From the NCBI RefSeq assembly GCF_009708005.2, contig NZ_CP052758.1, forward strand, positions 1 to 64,000: a stretch of DNA of 64,000 bases, given 5' to 3'. Origin of the DNA: Cellulosimicrobium protaetiae (lineage in GTDB: Bacteria; Actinomycetota; Actinomycetes; Actinomycetales; Cellulomonadaceae). Both the position numbers and the translations under genes were made by a program. Under the pieces are notes generated by a model that saw nothing but the letters and a program-made list of their open reading frames with translations, did no database searches and was not told the origin of the DNA. This document shows positions 42,266-50,925 of the stretch, in pieces; the first letter of the stretch is position 1, and each line of letters begins with the position of its first letter.

Positions 42266-42585
42266 GCCAGGTGCTCGCGACGACGGAGGCGAGAGATCGC
42301 GCGGACCGCAGCGCTGACGCTCAGCACGACGACGCCGAGCAGGACCCCGCCGGCGATCGCGATCCGCGGCAGGTCGAGTCCAGCGCCGTCGCTCGCTGGG
42401 AGCACGAGCAGCGGCTCGGCACTCGCGGCGACCAGGATGTTGTGCTCGATGAGCCACGTGACGCCCTTGAGCCACAGGAAGCCAGCGGATCCGGCGATGG
42501 CGCCGAGGGCGACGAGCGCGGCGTTGATGACGATGAGCTCGTCTTCTGGGGTGTCGGCGAAGCCGTTGCCGTGCGTGTTGCTCAT
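42262..42585 (-). CDS. Small two-helix membrane protein
   Basis: The 107-residue product (MSNTHGNGFADTPEDELIVIN) has two hydrophobic helices (LVALGAIAGSAGFLWL and IAIAGGVLLGVVVLSVSAAV) and a basic end. It is coupled to the FtsK-like gene upstream (ATGA, 42582-42585) and to the WhiB-like gene downstream. A helper of the DNA pump is plausible. Confidence 0.7.
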   Translation of the reverse strand: MSNTHGNGFADTPEDELIVINAALVALGAIAGSAGFLWLKGVTWLIEHNILVAASAEPLLVLPASDGAGLDLPRIAIAGGVLLGVVVLSVSAAVRAISRLRRREHLA

Positions 42586-44798
42586 GAGGCCTCCTCGGGT
42601 CGGCGGACGGAGATGTAGGAGTCGGAGGACACCGAGAGCGATCCGCGCTCGTCGGCATCGCTGCGCCAGGACAGGGCGACCAGGCCGGGTTCGAGGACGT
42701 CGTCCTCGGGGTCTTCCTCGACCACGACCCACTCGCCGGGTGCGTCGTCGACCTGGATGAGGTCGCCGATGGACACGTCGTGGGGGCGCATCTGCAGGGG
42801 TGCGGTGTAGCCGGTGTAGTCGTCGAGGTCGACGATGACGGCGTAGTCGTCGACGTAGCTCTCCTCGGTGGGGCCGGAGCTGAGGAGGCGGGGCGCGGGC
42901 GGGGTGCCGAATGCGCGCGTGCGTCCGTCCGGGCGCAGCCCGAGCACGGCCATCGTCGAGGAGGCCTCGCGGGCGTCGTCGGCCGACCGGCGTCGGGCGC
43001 CCTGGACGACCGGGTCGAGGTCAGGCCGGTGCTCAGCGCGGACCCACTCGGTCATGGCGTAGTCCCAGAAGCCGAGCTCTTGCCCCTCGTCCTTCTGCGC
43101 GGGCGGCAGGACCAGGAGGCGGGGGTGGCGGGCGCGGGTGGGACGCAGGCGCTCGCGCAGGCGGCCCTCGTCGCTGTCCTCCGGTGCGGTCATGGAGGGG
43201 AACCGGTAGCACTGGACCTCGACCGGGAGGCCGTCGGCGTTCGTCGTCATGGCGCGCTGGCGTGCGCCGCGCGGGATGGTCGTGCCGACCGAGGGGTTCT
43301 GCCACATCATCATGGCGCCCTGCGGGTCCAGTCGTCCGACGGAGATGCGCTGGCCGAAGTTGGACCGCGCCTCGCCGCCGTCCTTGCTCCCGAACAGGGA
43401 GACGTCGGGGCGCTGCATGGTCTGGATGATGTGGATCCGGGCCGTGCGCGCCTTGCGGGCGAGGGAGGAGTGTTCGCGCAGTGTGGGCGGCTGGGTGGGG
43501 TCGCCCTTCTGCTTCACGGTCCCGTACCAGCTGAGGAGCTCGGCGACGAACTCGGTGAACTCGTCCAGGATCACGACGAGGGGTTCGAAGTCCTCGACCC
43601 GCACGCCCTCCTCTTCCATGAGGCGGTAGCGCTCTTCCTGGAGTCGCCAGACCCGGTGGATCATCGCGACCTGCTGCGCGACGGTGGTCGCGACGATCTG
43701 CACGTTGGGCCAGGTGCGGTGGTGGAGGAACTCGACGCGCTTGCCGTCCAGGACCCACACGGGCCAGCCAAACTGGGTGATCTTGCCCAGGATCGCGTGG
43801 CCGGTGGAGGTCTTGCCGGTGCCGGTGCCTCCGGTCATGAGGACCTGGGGGATCCGCGCGGGCTCCCAGAAGATCTCTTCGCCGTCCTCGTCGACGCCGA
43901 GGGGGATGCGCACCTGCTCGTAGTTGGACAGGAGGTCGTCGACGTCGTCGGGCATCTCGGTGGGGAGCCAGATGCTCGTGGGGAGCGTGGGGCGCTGCTC
44001 GAAGCAGACCGTGTCACCCTCGAGGTCCCACTTCGCGCGCCACCGGCCCGGGAGCATCGTCGACATGGTCCGCTCCACCCGGGCACGGGCGCCGGCGGCG
44101 GTCATCTTCTCGGCGGCCTCGTGGCGGATCGTGATCGACAGCAGCTCCTCCGCGTCGTCGAGCTCGGCCCCGAGCAGGGCGACCGAGGGGTCGATGAGCT
44201 TGGTGAGCGCGCGCTCGGCGCGCGTCTGGGCGTAGGGGACCTCGATATCGTTCACGACCGTGGTGTCGAGCCCGACCCAGACGACGCAGTGCAGACGGTC
44301 GTGCTCGACGACCTTGTACGGCACGAGGAGCCGGCGCTGCAGCACCTCGGCAAGGGCGGCCGCCCACTCGGGCGACTGGTCCTGCACCGTGGGCGAGTAA
44401 CGGAGGCGGATGCGCTGGGGCACCCCGGGCCACCCCCGGGTCCAGTGGGAGAACTTCACGACGGCCCGGTCCAGCGCCGGGACGCGCAGCACGGAGCCCA
44501 TGCCGTCGGCGGCCAGCGCCTCGAGCACACGGTCCTCGAGGTCGCGGCGCTCCTTGGCCCGATGGCCGGAGGCCGCCACGGCTACTCCCCCGCCGACGCC
44601 TGCGATCAGGGCCGCCGGGGCCAGTCCGGGGTACCCGAGCAGCGGCGCCGCGCCGAAGCCTGCGATGCCCGCGGCCGAGAGCAGGAAGCCGTCGCGCACG
44701 TGGGTGTAGGTCCGGGGTCGGACGCGGGCGGCCGGCCGAGGCAGTTCTGGTGCGACAGCTCGTCCAGGTGCTGGTCGGCGGGGTGCCGTTCGGGCCAT
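42582..44798 (-). CDS. FtsK/SpoIIIE-like DNA translocase (conjugative type)
   Basis: This 738-residue protein has two N-terminal hydrophobic helices (about 37-75), a middle region and an FtsK/HerA ATPase core with Walker A TGGTGTGKT (about 329) and Walker B LVVILDEF (about 408-415), then IIQTMQRPDV and GARQRAMTTN. Single FtsK-like pumps of this kind (TraB, TraSA) move double-stranded DNA between mycelial or non-mycelial actinobacteria without a type IV pore. It heads a run with a small membrane protein and a WhiB-like gene. A GAGGAG site precedes the ATG. Confidence 0.87.
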   Translation of the reverse strand: MARTAPRRPAPGRAVAPELPRPAARVRPRTYTHVRDGFLLSAAGIAGFGAAPLLGYPGLAPAALIAGVGGGVAVAASGHRAKERRDLEDRVLEALAADGMGSVLRVPALDRAVVKFSHWTRGWPGVPQRIRLRYSPTVQDQSPEWAAALAEVLQRRLLVPYKVVEHDRLHCVVWVGLDTTVVNDIEVPYAQTRAERALTKLIDPSVALLGAELDDAEELLSITIRHEAAEKMTAAGARARVERTMSTMLPGRWRAKWDLEGDTVCFEQRPTLPTSIWLPTEMPDDVDDLLSNYEQVRIPLGVDEDGEEIFWEPARIPQVLMTGGTGTGKTSTGHAILGKITQFGWPVWVLDGKRVEFLHHRTWPNVQIVATTVAQQVAMIHRVWRLQEERYRLMEEEGVRVEDFEPLVVILDEFTEFVAELLSWYGTVKQKGDPTQPPTLREHSSLARKARTARIHIIQTMQRPDVSLFGSKDGGEARSNFGQRISVGRLDPQGAMMMWQNPSVGTTIPRGARQRAMTTNADGLPVEVQCYRFPSMTAPEDSDEGRLRERLRPTRARHPRLLVLPPAQKDEGQELGFWDYAMTEWVRAEHRPDLDPVVQGARRRSADDAREASSTMAVLGLRPDGRTRAFGTPPAPRLLSSGPTEESYVDDYAVIVDLDDYTGYTAPLQMRPHDVSIGDLIQVDDAPGEWVVVEEDPEDDVLEPGLVALSWRSDADERGSLSVSSDSYISVRRPEEAS

Positions 44799-44833
44799 CT
44801 GCTGCTCCTCTTCCGCTGGGGTTCTTCACCATG

Positions 44834-44864
44834 GGAAGGTGTGCGCGGAGGGTCTGTGTGACAG
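44834..44864 (-). promoter_or_regulatory. Repeated upstream element, copy C
   Basis: GGAAGGTG and TGTGACAG are separated by 15 bp, 36 bp before the FtsK-like start at 44798; this element is shared with three other minus-strand operons. Confidence 0.5.
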
Positions 44865-45327
44865 CCGGAGGCGTAGTGGTGTGCGTGTGGTGGGAGCCCG
44901 TTCACGGATGTCGACATGCAGCGCAGATTGCACGGACACGCCGCCCTGTTTTGCACGACCCCGGGCGTGTTGCAGGTCGTGCGCAAACTAGGTCGCATCA
45001 TGCCTGCCCAGCGGGCTGTCAGCGTCGACGACGGATCCTGCGGAAACAAGCCACCCAGTCACCGATCGGCCAACCTGCCCGGTCTTTACTCCTCGGTATT
45101 GACCCAGGATCTGAGTGTTTGGGAGCACGGAAATCATCGAGCGAGGCGCCGTCGAGCGGTGGCCCTAGAAGTGCCTCCGCACTGTGCAGCTCTCGACATT
45201 CCTTGGACGCGCGTGCAGAGGTATGGCCTTTCACAATCCGTCCGACGCCGAAGACACTGCCGCTGTCGGAGTGCGGCCCGAAGGTCGTGCCTTCCCGACC
45301 GCGGCAGCGCCGTCGACTCACCTCGGG
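44865..45327. other. Gap between accessory DNA and sugar locus, no gene seen
   Basis: No frame here has convincing protein composition or a ribosome site, and no tRNA, integrase or clear direct repeat is seen. Gene style changes across it, from small coupled element genes to standard catabolic genes, so the right border of the accessory region may lie here. Confidence 0.45.
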
Positions 45328-47418
45328 CTAGACGTCGCCGACCCTGAGAACGCGAACGGCCCCTGCTGGCACGTCGATCGCTCCGTGCAGTTCCTCCATC
45401 GTGACCACGTCGCGTGCGCCCGCAGGAAGGCTCTCTAGCTTCGCATCACTCGGGGCATGGTTGATCGCGAACACGTACTCGGTCGCTCCCCTCCGTCGTC
45501 GCACGACCTCAAAGTCGGTCGGCAGGTCGGATGCGGTGATGCCCGCGTCGGCGTAGATCCGGTTGAACACGGTGGCCAGCGCTTCGGCGTCCAGACGAGT
45601 GGACAGGTACCACGCGGTGCCGGCACCGCGGCGGTTGCGGGTGATGGCCGGTGCGCCGTCGGCGGGGCCGCCCTGGTATCGGCCGACGACGTCCGCCGTT
45701 TCGACCACGAGGTCGTCTGCCCACACGTCAGCCGGCACGACGTCCGGGTCCAAGGCTCCCTCAGTCGCCTCCGGTGACATGAAGCGGACCTTGAGGGTCT
45801 CGCCTGCGCGCAGCGGCAGGAACTCCTCGACGCTCACACCGAGGACGGCGCGCAGCGGGCCGAGGAACCCTCCCTGGTGGACGGCGTCGTTCTCGTCGAC
45901 GATGCCGGAGAAGTACGAAACCAGCAGCGTTCCCCCGGCGTCGACGAACCCGGTCAGATTGGCCGCGGCCTTCGCGGTGAGCAGGTACGACGCAGGGGCG
46001 AGAACGAGCTTGTAGCCGGAAAGGTCCTGCTCAGGGTGGGCGAAGTCGACCGTGATGCCGTCGCGCCACAACCGGTCGTAGAACGCCTCGACCCGCTCAC
46101 GGTGGTCGAGGTCGACGCTCGGTCGCCACTCGAGGTCCTGTGCCCAGAACGACTCCTGGTCCCACAGGATGGCGACGTCGGCATGCACCCGCGAGCCACG
46201 GACCTCACCCAGAGACGCGAGGGTGCGACCGAGCTCGACAACCTCACGCCACACCCGCGTGCTCGTGCCGGAGTGCGGGAGCATCGCGGAGTGGAACTTC
46301 TCCGCACCCGATCGCGAGGCTCGCCATTGGAAGAACATGATGGCGTCGGCACCGCGGGCGGTATGCGTGAGGGCGTTGCGGGCCATCTCCCCCGGCCGCT
46401 TGGCGACGTTGCGCTCCTGCCAGTTGACCGCGGAGGTGGAGTGCTCAAGCAGCATCCACGGCTTGCCGCCCGCCACGGACCGGGTGAGGTCGGCCGCCAG
46501 CGCGAGCCCCACGTGGTTCCGCGGGTCGGCCGCGGTCAGGTAGTGGTCGTTGGAGACGATGTCGACCTCGCGTGCCCAGGCCCACAGGTCGGTCGCGGGG
46601 CACGAGGCGGCCATGAAGTTGGTCGTGACCGGGCGGTCCGAGTGGGCCCGGATCGCTTCTCGCTCGGCGACGAAGCACGCGAGGAGGGCATCGTTGGTGA
46701 ACCGGGCGAAGTCCAGGCGCTGGGCGGGGTTCGCGACCGTGGGGGTCGCGGCGGGGACGCCGACGTGTGCCCATTCCCCGTAGACCTGCCCCCAGAATCG
46801 GGTTCCCCAGGCGGCGTTGAGCGCCTCGAGCGTGCCGTACCGGCGGCGCAGCCACAGCCGGAACGCCGTCTGGGACGCGACGGAGTAGTCCTCGGACACC
46901 GGTGCGCCGTACTCGTTGTGCACGTGCCAAAGGACCACCGCGGGGTGCTTGCCGTACCGCGTGGCGAGCTCGGTGGTGATGCGCTCCGCCGCCGCCCGGT
47001 ACGCGGGGTGGCTGGGCGAGGCCATCCCACGGGATCCAAAGCCCAGGACGGTCCCCTCGCGCGTGACCACTCGAGCATCGGGGTGGGCGTGGAAGAACCA
47101 CGCCGGGGGCGATGCGGTCGGCGTCCCGAGGTCGACCTTGATGCCGTTGGCTTGCAGTAGGTCGATGACCCGGTCCAGCCACGCGAAGTCGAACTCACCC
47201 TGCCGCGGCTCGAGGAGCGCCCAGCTGAAGATCCCCACGCTGACGAGGTTGACCCCGGCTTCGCGCATCAGGGCGACATCCTCGGCCCACACCTCCTCAG
47301 GCCACTGCTCGGGGTTGTAATCACCCCCGTAGACCAGGCCCTCCATGCCGGACAACCAGCCGTCGAAGGTCGGTCCCACCGGACGCACGACGGGCGCGGG
47401 GGGTGTGGTCGAAGACAT
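45328..47418 (-). CDS. GH42 beta-galactosidase
   Basis: This 696-residue enzyme starts MSSTTPPAPV after GAGGAG and has the GH42 pattern LVYGGDYNPEQWPEEVW, then acid/base Glu169 in WHVHNEYG and nucleophile Glu325 in MLLEHST, with the trimerisation and C-terminal beta domains in place. It has no signal peptide, so it acts in the cytoplasm, releasing galactose from imported galacto-oligosaccharides. It is divergent from the transporter of the same locus, with an operator in its leader. Confidence 0.93.
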   Translation of the reverse strand: MSSTTPPAPVVRPVGPTFDGWLSGMEGLVYGGDYNPEQWPEEVWAEDVALMREAGVNLVSVGIFSWALLEPRQGEFDFAWLDRVIDLLQANGIKVDLGTPTASPPAWFFHAHPDARVVTREGTVLGFGSRGMASPSHPAYRAAAERITTELATRYGKHPAVVLWHVHNEYGAPVSEDYSVASQTAFRLWLRRRYGTLEALNAAWGTRFWGQVYGEWAHVGVPAATPTVANPAQRLDFARFTNDALLACFVAEREAIRAHSDRPVTTNFMAASCPATDLWAWAREVDIVSNDHYLTAADPRNHVGLALAADLTRSVAGGKPWMLLEHSTSAVNWQERNVAKRPGEMARNALTHTARGADAIMFFQWRASRSGAEKFHSAMLPHSGTSTRVWREVVELGRTLASLGEVRGSRVHADVAILWDQESFWAQDLEWRPSVDLDHRERVEAFYDRLWRDGITVDFAHPEQDLSGYKLVLAPASYLLTAKAAANLTGFVDAGGTLLVSYFSGIVDENDAVHQGGFLGPLRAVLGVSVEEFLPLRAGETLKVRFMSPEATEGALDPDVVPADVWADDLVVETADVVGRYQGGPADGAPAITRNRRGAGTAWYLSTRLDAEALATVFNRIYADAGITASDLPTDFEVVRRRRGATEYVFAINHAPSDAKLESLPAGARDVVTMEELHGAIDVPAGAVRVLRVGDV

Positions 47419-47434
47419 CTGCGGCTCCTCTTGG

Positions 47435-47448
47435 TGTGCACGATCACA
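47435..47448. promoter_or_regulatory. LacI-type operator-like palindrome 1 (TGTGCACGATCACA)
   Basis: An imperfect 14-bp palindrome with a central CG lies 17 bp before the GH42 start. It matches the sites at 47522 and 52159 and probably binds the LacI-family protein encoded at 50922. Confidence 0.6.
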
Positions 47449-47493
47449 GGTCTGTCGCGGCGTTTCGATCACATAACACCACGGCTGCCCGTG

Positions 47494-47524
47494 TTGACAA
47501 GCATTGGTGGACTCATCGTACTGT
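47494..47524 (+). promoter_or_regulatory. Promoter of the transporter operon
   Basis: TTGACA at 47494-47499 is a consensus -35; TACTGT at 47519-47524 is a fair -10 with 19-bp spacing. The -10 overlaps the operator that follows, so repressor binding would block RNA polymerase. Confidence 0.55.
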
Positions 47525-47535
47525 GACCGTGCACA
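47522..47535. promoter_or_regulatory. LacI-type operator-like palindrome 2 (TGTGACCGTGCACA)
   Basis: A palindrome with a central CG; a further half-site, GTGCACA, lies at 47541-47547. It lies between the -10 box and the binding-protein gene at 47610. Confidence 0.62.
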
Positions 47536-47609
47536 GAATCGTGCACAGCCGCTCAGTGAGCGGTTCGGGGGTCGCCGTGACGCAGCGGGGACCAGGACGA
47601 GGAGGTCAC

Positions 47610-48923
47610 ATGCGCCTGACGACAGGCACCCGGATCGCGGCGTTCGCCGCCACGACCGTCATGCTCGTCGCGGCTTGCTCGGGGGGCAGCAACGGCGGCG
47701 GCGGCAGTGCTGAGGACCCGGTCGAGCTCACGTTCTGGACGTGGGCGCCGAACATGGACAAGGTCGTCGAGATCTGGAACGAAGACCATCCCGAGATCCA
47801 GGTCACGGTGAACAAGCAGGACGGCGGCGACCCGGCGGTCACCAAGCTGCTGACGGCGATCAAGGCGGGCTCCGGCGCGCCGGACGTGATGCAGGCCGAG
47901 TACCAGAAGCTGCCGACCCTCGTGTCGGCCGACGCGCTCGCCGACATTTCAGGCATGGTCTCCGACGACCTGGCCGGGGAGTTCCCGGACAGTGTGTGGA
48001 ACTCGGTGACGCTGGGTTCGGACGCGGTGTACGCGGTTCCGCAGGACTCCGGTCCGATGCAGTTCTACTACCGTGCGGACGTGTTCGAGGAGCTCGGCCT
48101 GGCGGTGCCCACGACGTGGGAGGAGTACGCCGACGCGGCGCGCGCGATCCACGCGGCGGATCCGTCGAGGTACCTCGGGACGTTCTCGGCCAACGACGCG
48201 GGCTGGTTCACCGGACTTGCGCAGCAGGCCGGTGCGTCCTGGTGGGCCGTGGACGGTGACGCGTGGTCGGTCGACATCGACGCCGAGCCCACGCAGAAGG
48301 TCGCCGAGTACTGGGGTGGTCTGGTCGAGGAGGGCGTCATCAACAACAAGCCGATGTACACCCCGGAGTGGAACGCGGCCCTGAACGACGGCTCCGAGGT
48401 CGGCTGGCTGACCGCGGTCTGGGCCCCAGGTGTGCTGGCGGGCAACGCCGCCGACACCGAGGGCCTGTGGAAGATGGCCCCGATGCCGCAGTGGGACCCC
48501 GCCGACCCGGCGACCGGTAACTGGGGCGGGTCGGCCACGGCCGTGGTGAGCCAGTCCGAGCACCAGGAAGCCGCCGCGCAGTTCGTCGAGTGGCTCAACT
48601 CCGACCAGGCTGCCGTGGACGCGCTCGTGGAGCAGGCGGGCATCTACCCGGCCAACATCCCCGCGCAGGAGCAGGCGCTGTCCGAGCCGCCGGCGTTCTT
48701 CGCGAACCAGCCTGACTTTTACGAGATCGCCGGCCAGACCGCGCAGACGGCGAGCCCGTTCACCTACGGGCCCAACGTGAACGTGGCGTTCTCCGCCTAC
48801 AACGACGAGTTCGGCAAGGCCACGGAGTCGCGCTCTACCCAGGCGTTCGTCGACGCGGTGACGGCCATGCAGAAGGTCACCCTCGACGACCTGAAGAACC
48901 AGGGCTTCACGGTCAACGAGTGA
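47610..48923 (+). CDS. Sugar ABC transporter substrate-binding lipoprotein
   Basis: The 437-residue product has a lipoprotein signal (MRLTTGTRIAAFAATTVMLVAAC) and then a family-1 solute-binding fold: LTFWTWAPNMDKVVEIWNEDHP, AGSGAPDVMQAEYQKLPTLV, GGSATAVVSQSEHQEAAAQF. It should capture galacto-oligosaccharides, judging from the galactanase and galactosidase beside it. A GAGGAGG site precedes the ATG. Two hairpins separate it from the permease genes, which would keep its level higher than theirs. Confidence 0.9.
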   Translation: MRLTTGTRIAAFAATTVMLVAACSGGSNGGGGSAEDPVELTFWTWAPNMDKVVEIWNEDHPEIQVTVNKQDGGDPAVTKLLTAIKAGSGAPDVMQAEYQKLPTLVSADALADISGMVSDDLAGEFPDSVWNSVTLGSDAVYAVPQDSGPMQFYYRADVFEELGLAVPTTWEEYADAARAIHAADPSRYLGTFSANDAGWFTGLAQQAGASWWAVDGDAWSVDIDAEPTQKVAEYWGGLVEEGVINNKPMYTPEWNAALNDGSEVGWLTAVWAPGVLAGNAADTEGLWKMAPMPQWDPADPATGNWGGSATAVVSQSEHQEAAAQFVEWLNSDQAAVDALVEQAGIYPANIPAQEQALSEPPAFFANQPDFYEIAGQTAQTASPFTYGPNVNVAFSAYNDEFGKATESRSTQAFVDAVTAMQKVTLDDLKNQGFTVNE

Positions 48924-48928
48924 CCTGT

Positions 48929-48958
48929 CCCGCCCGGGGTGGCTGAACCTCGGGCGGG
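48929..48958 (+). terminator. First hairpin after binding-protein gene
   Basis: CCCGCCCG pairs with CGGGCGGG just after the stop, extended by GG/CC across one mismatch; likely partial termination or RNA protection. Confidence 0.5.
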
Positions 48959-48974
48959 GGCCCGCATGCTGCGC

Positions 48975-49003
48975 GGACGGGTCGCTTCCCTCGCGACCCG
49001 TCC
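48975..49003 (+). terminator. Second hairpin before permease gene
   Basis: GGACGGGTCGC pairs perfectly with GCGACCCGTCC around TTCCCTC, 22 bp before the permease start. A tandem pair of hairpins at this place fits an intra-operon attenuator. Confidence 0.55.
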
Positions 49004-49024
49004 GTGCCCCGGATTGGAGAACCC

Positions 49025-50005
49025 GTGACCACCCACGTCAGCGACGACACGCGCTCGTCCGCGCCGAACATCTCGTCCACGGCGACACGTCGTCGTGACC
49101 GGGGACGCGCCGGACGGCGACGTGCACCCTGGCTCTTCCTCGCGCCCGCCATCGTGCTGTTCGCGCTCTTTCTCGCCGCACCCATCCTGTACGCGGTCTA
49201 CCTGAGCTTCCGCACCGAGAAGGTCAGCGGACTCGGCCTGGGGTCGGGCAGCCGGACCGAGGTCTGGAACGGGCTGACGAACTACGCAAACGCGCTCGCC
49301 GACCCCGAGTTCCTCGCCTCGGTCGGCCGCGTCGCGATCTACGGCTTGATCGTCGTGCCCACCATGCTCGGTCTGGCTCTGCTGTTCGCCCTGCTGCTCG
49401 ACGCCCGTCGGGCCCGCGCACGAGGGTTCTCCCGGGTCTCGATCTTCTTGCCCTACGCCGTGCCGGCCGTCATCTCCTCACTGCTGTGGGGATTTCTCTA
49501 TCTGCCGGGCGTCTCGCCGTTCTACTACGTCTTCGACCAGCTCGGCTGGGACGTGCCCTCCATGTTCTCCTCCAACCTGGTGATGTTCGCCGTGGCGAAC
49601 ATCGCCGTGTGGGGCGGGGTCGGATTCAACATGGTGGTCATCTACACCTCGCTCAAGGCCATCCCGTCCGAGCTGTACGAGGCGGCCGAGCTCGACGGCG
49701 CGTCCCAGATCGGTGTGGCGTGGCGGATCAAGATCCCGATCGTCGTGCCTTCGATCATCATGACCTTCGTCTTCTCGATGATCGCCACCCTGCAGGTGTT
49801 CGCCGAGCCCACGACGCTGCGTCCCTTGAGCAACACCATCTCCTCCACGTGGACGCCGCTGATGAAGGTCTATCGCGACGCGTTTACTCGCGGGGACCTG
49901 TATTCGGCGGCCGCGACCTCGGTCATCATCGCCCTCGCCACGTTCGTGCTCTCGTTCGGCTTCCTGCGCCTGGTGCAGAGCCGCGCCTTCGGTCAGGAGA
50001 AGTGA
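49025..50005 (+). CDS. Sugar ABC permease, MalF type
   Basis: From the GTG at 49025 (GGAG nine bases upstream) the 326-residue product has six membrane helices and the EAA loop motif, ELYEAAELDGASQIGVAWRIKIPIV split across the coupling helix, as in MalF-type permeases. It forms the channel with the next permease. Confidence 0.9.
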   Translation: MTTHVSDDTRSSAPNISSTATRRRDRGRAGRRRAPWLFLAPAIVLFALFLAAPILYAVYLSFRTEKVSGLGLGSGSRTEVWNGLTNYANALADPEFLASVGRVAIYGLIVVPTMLGLALLFALLLDARRARARGFSRVSIFLPYAVPAVISSLLWGFLYLPGVSPFYYVFDQLGWDVPSMFSSNLVMFAVANIAVWGGVGFNMVVIYTSLKAIPSELYEAAELDGASQIGVAWRIKIPIVVPSIIMTFVFSMIATLQVFAEPTTLRPLSNTISSTWTPLMKVYRDAFTRGDLYSAAATSVIIALATFVLSFGFLRLVQSRAFGQEK

Positions 50006-50007
50006 CC

Positions 50008-50925
50008 ATGACCTCTCTCACCACCACCGCCAGCGCCGAAGCCGTCACCCTGCCCGGGCGACCCCAGCGAACGGGCCGCTCCACGCGCGGCGTGGGCGAA
50101 CGACCCAGCGGCGTGGCCACGATCATCCTCATCCTTGGAGCGCTGTACTGCCTGCTCCCCGTGGTGTGGGTCGTGATCGCCTCGACCAAGTCGGGCTCGG
50201 AGCTGTTCTCCACCTTCACCTTCGCCCCCTCCACCCACCTGGTCGACAACGTGACCGACCTCGCGGCCTACCGCGGCGGGCTGTTCTGGCGATGGATGGC
50301 CAACACCGCCCTGTATGCAGGCGTCGGCGCCCTGCTGTCGACCGTCGTGTCCGCGATGGCCGGCTACGGCCTGGCCAAGTACCGCTTCCCGGGCAAGACC
50401 GCGGTGTTCAACGTGCTGCTCGCCGGCGTCCTTGTCCCCGCGGTCGTCCTGGCCATCCCGCAGTACCTGCTGCTGGCCCAGGTCGGACTGACCAACACCT
50501 ACTGGGCGGTCCTGCTGCCCAGCATCATCAGCCCTTACGGCATCTACCTCGCCCGGATCTACGCCGCAGCCGCCGTGCCCGACGAGGTCGTCGAGGCCGC
50601 ACGCACCGACGGAGCGAGCGAGGGACGCACCTTCGCCCAGGTCGCCGTGCCCATGATGGCCCCCGGCCTGGTCACCGTCTTCCTGTTCCAGTTCGTCGCG
50701 ATCTGGAACAACTTCATGCTGCCCTACATCATGCTCGGCGACGACAAGCTGTTCCCCCTGACCGTCGGCCTCTCCGGCCTGCTCAACCAGGGCGCGACGC
50801 AGCCCGCCCTCTACACGCTCGTCATCACCGGCGCACTGCTGTCGATCATCCCGCTCGTCGCACTTTTCCTCGTCCTGCAGCGCTACTGGCAGGTCGACCT
50901 CGCGGCAGGAGCGGTCAAGTCATGA
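50008..50925 (+). CDS. Sugar ABC permease, MalG type
   Basis: The 305-residue product starts MTSLTTTASAEAVTLPG, two bases after the previous stop, and has six helices and the EAA loop EVVEAARTDGASEGRTFAQVAVP. No ATPase gene follows, so a shared MsiK-type ATPase elsewhere should power it. Its stop overlaps the regulator start (ATGA). Confidence 0.9.
   Translation: MTSLTTTASAEAVTLPGRPQRTGRSTRGVGERPSGVATIILILGALYCLLPVVWVVIASTKSGSELFSTFTFAPSTHLVDNVTDLAAYRGGLFWRWMANTALYAGVGALLSTVVSAMAGYGLAKYRFPGKTAVFNVLLAGVLVPAVVLAIPQYLLLAQVGLTNTYWAVLLPSIISPYGIYLARIYAAAAVPDEVVEAARTDGASEGRTFAQVAVPMMAPGLVTVFLFQFVAIWNNFMLPYIMLGDDKLFPLTVGLSGLLNQGATQPALYTLVITGALLSIIPLVALFLVLQRYWQVDLAAGAVKS

Noticed and set aside
42780-44861. 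693-codon plus-strand frame opposite the FtsK-like gene
   Set aside because: Composition is a shadow of the pump gene; the pump has clear Walker motifs and a ribosome site.
45019-45321. 100-codon minus-strand frame in the 44.9-45.3 kb gap
   Set aside because: Ser/Arg-rich composition, no ribosome site, no coupling to neighbours.
45877-47160. 427-codon plus-strand frame opposite the GH42 gene
   Set aside because: No motifs; the GH42 catalytic residues are on the other strand.
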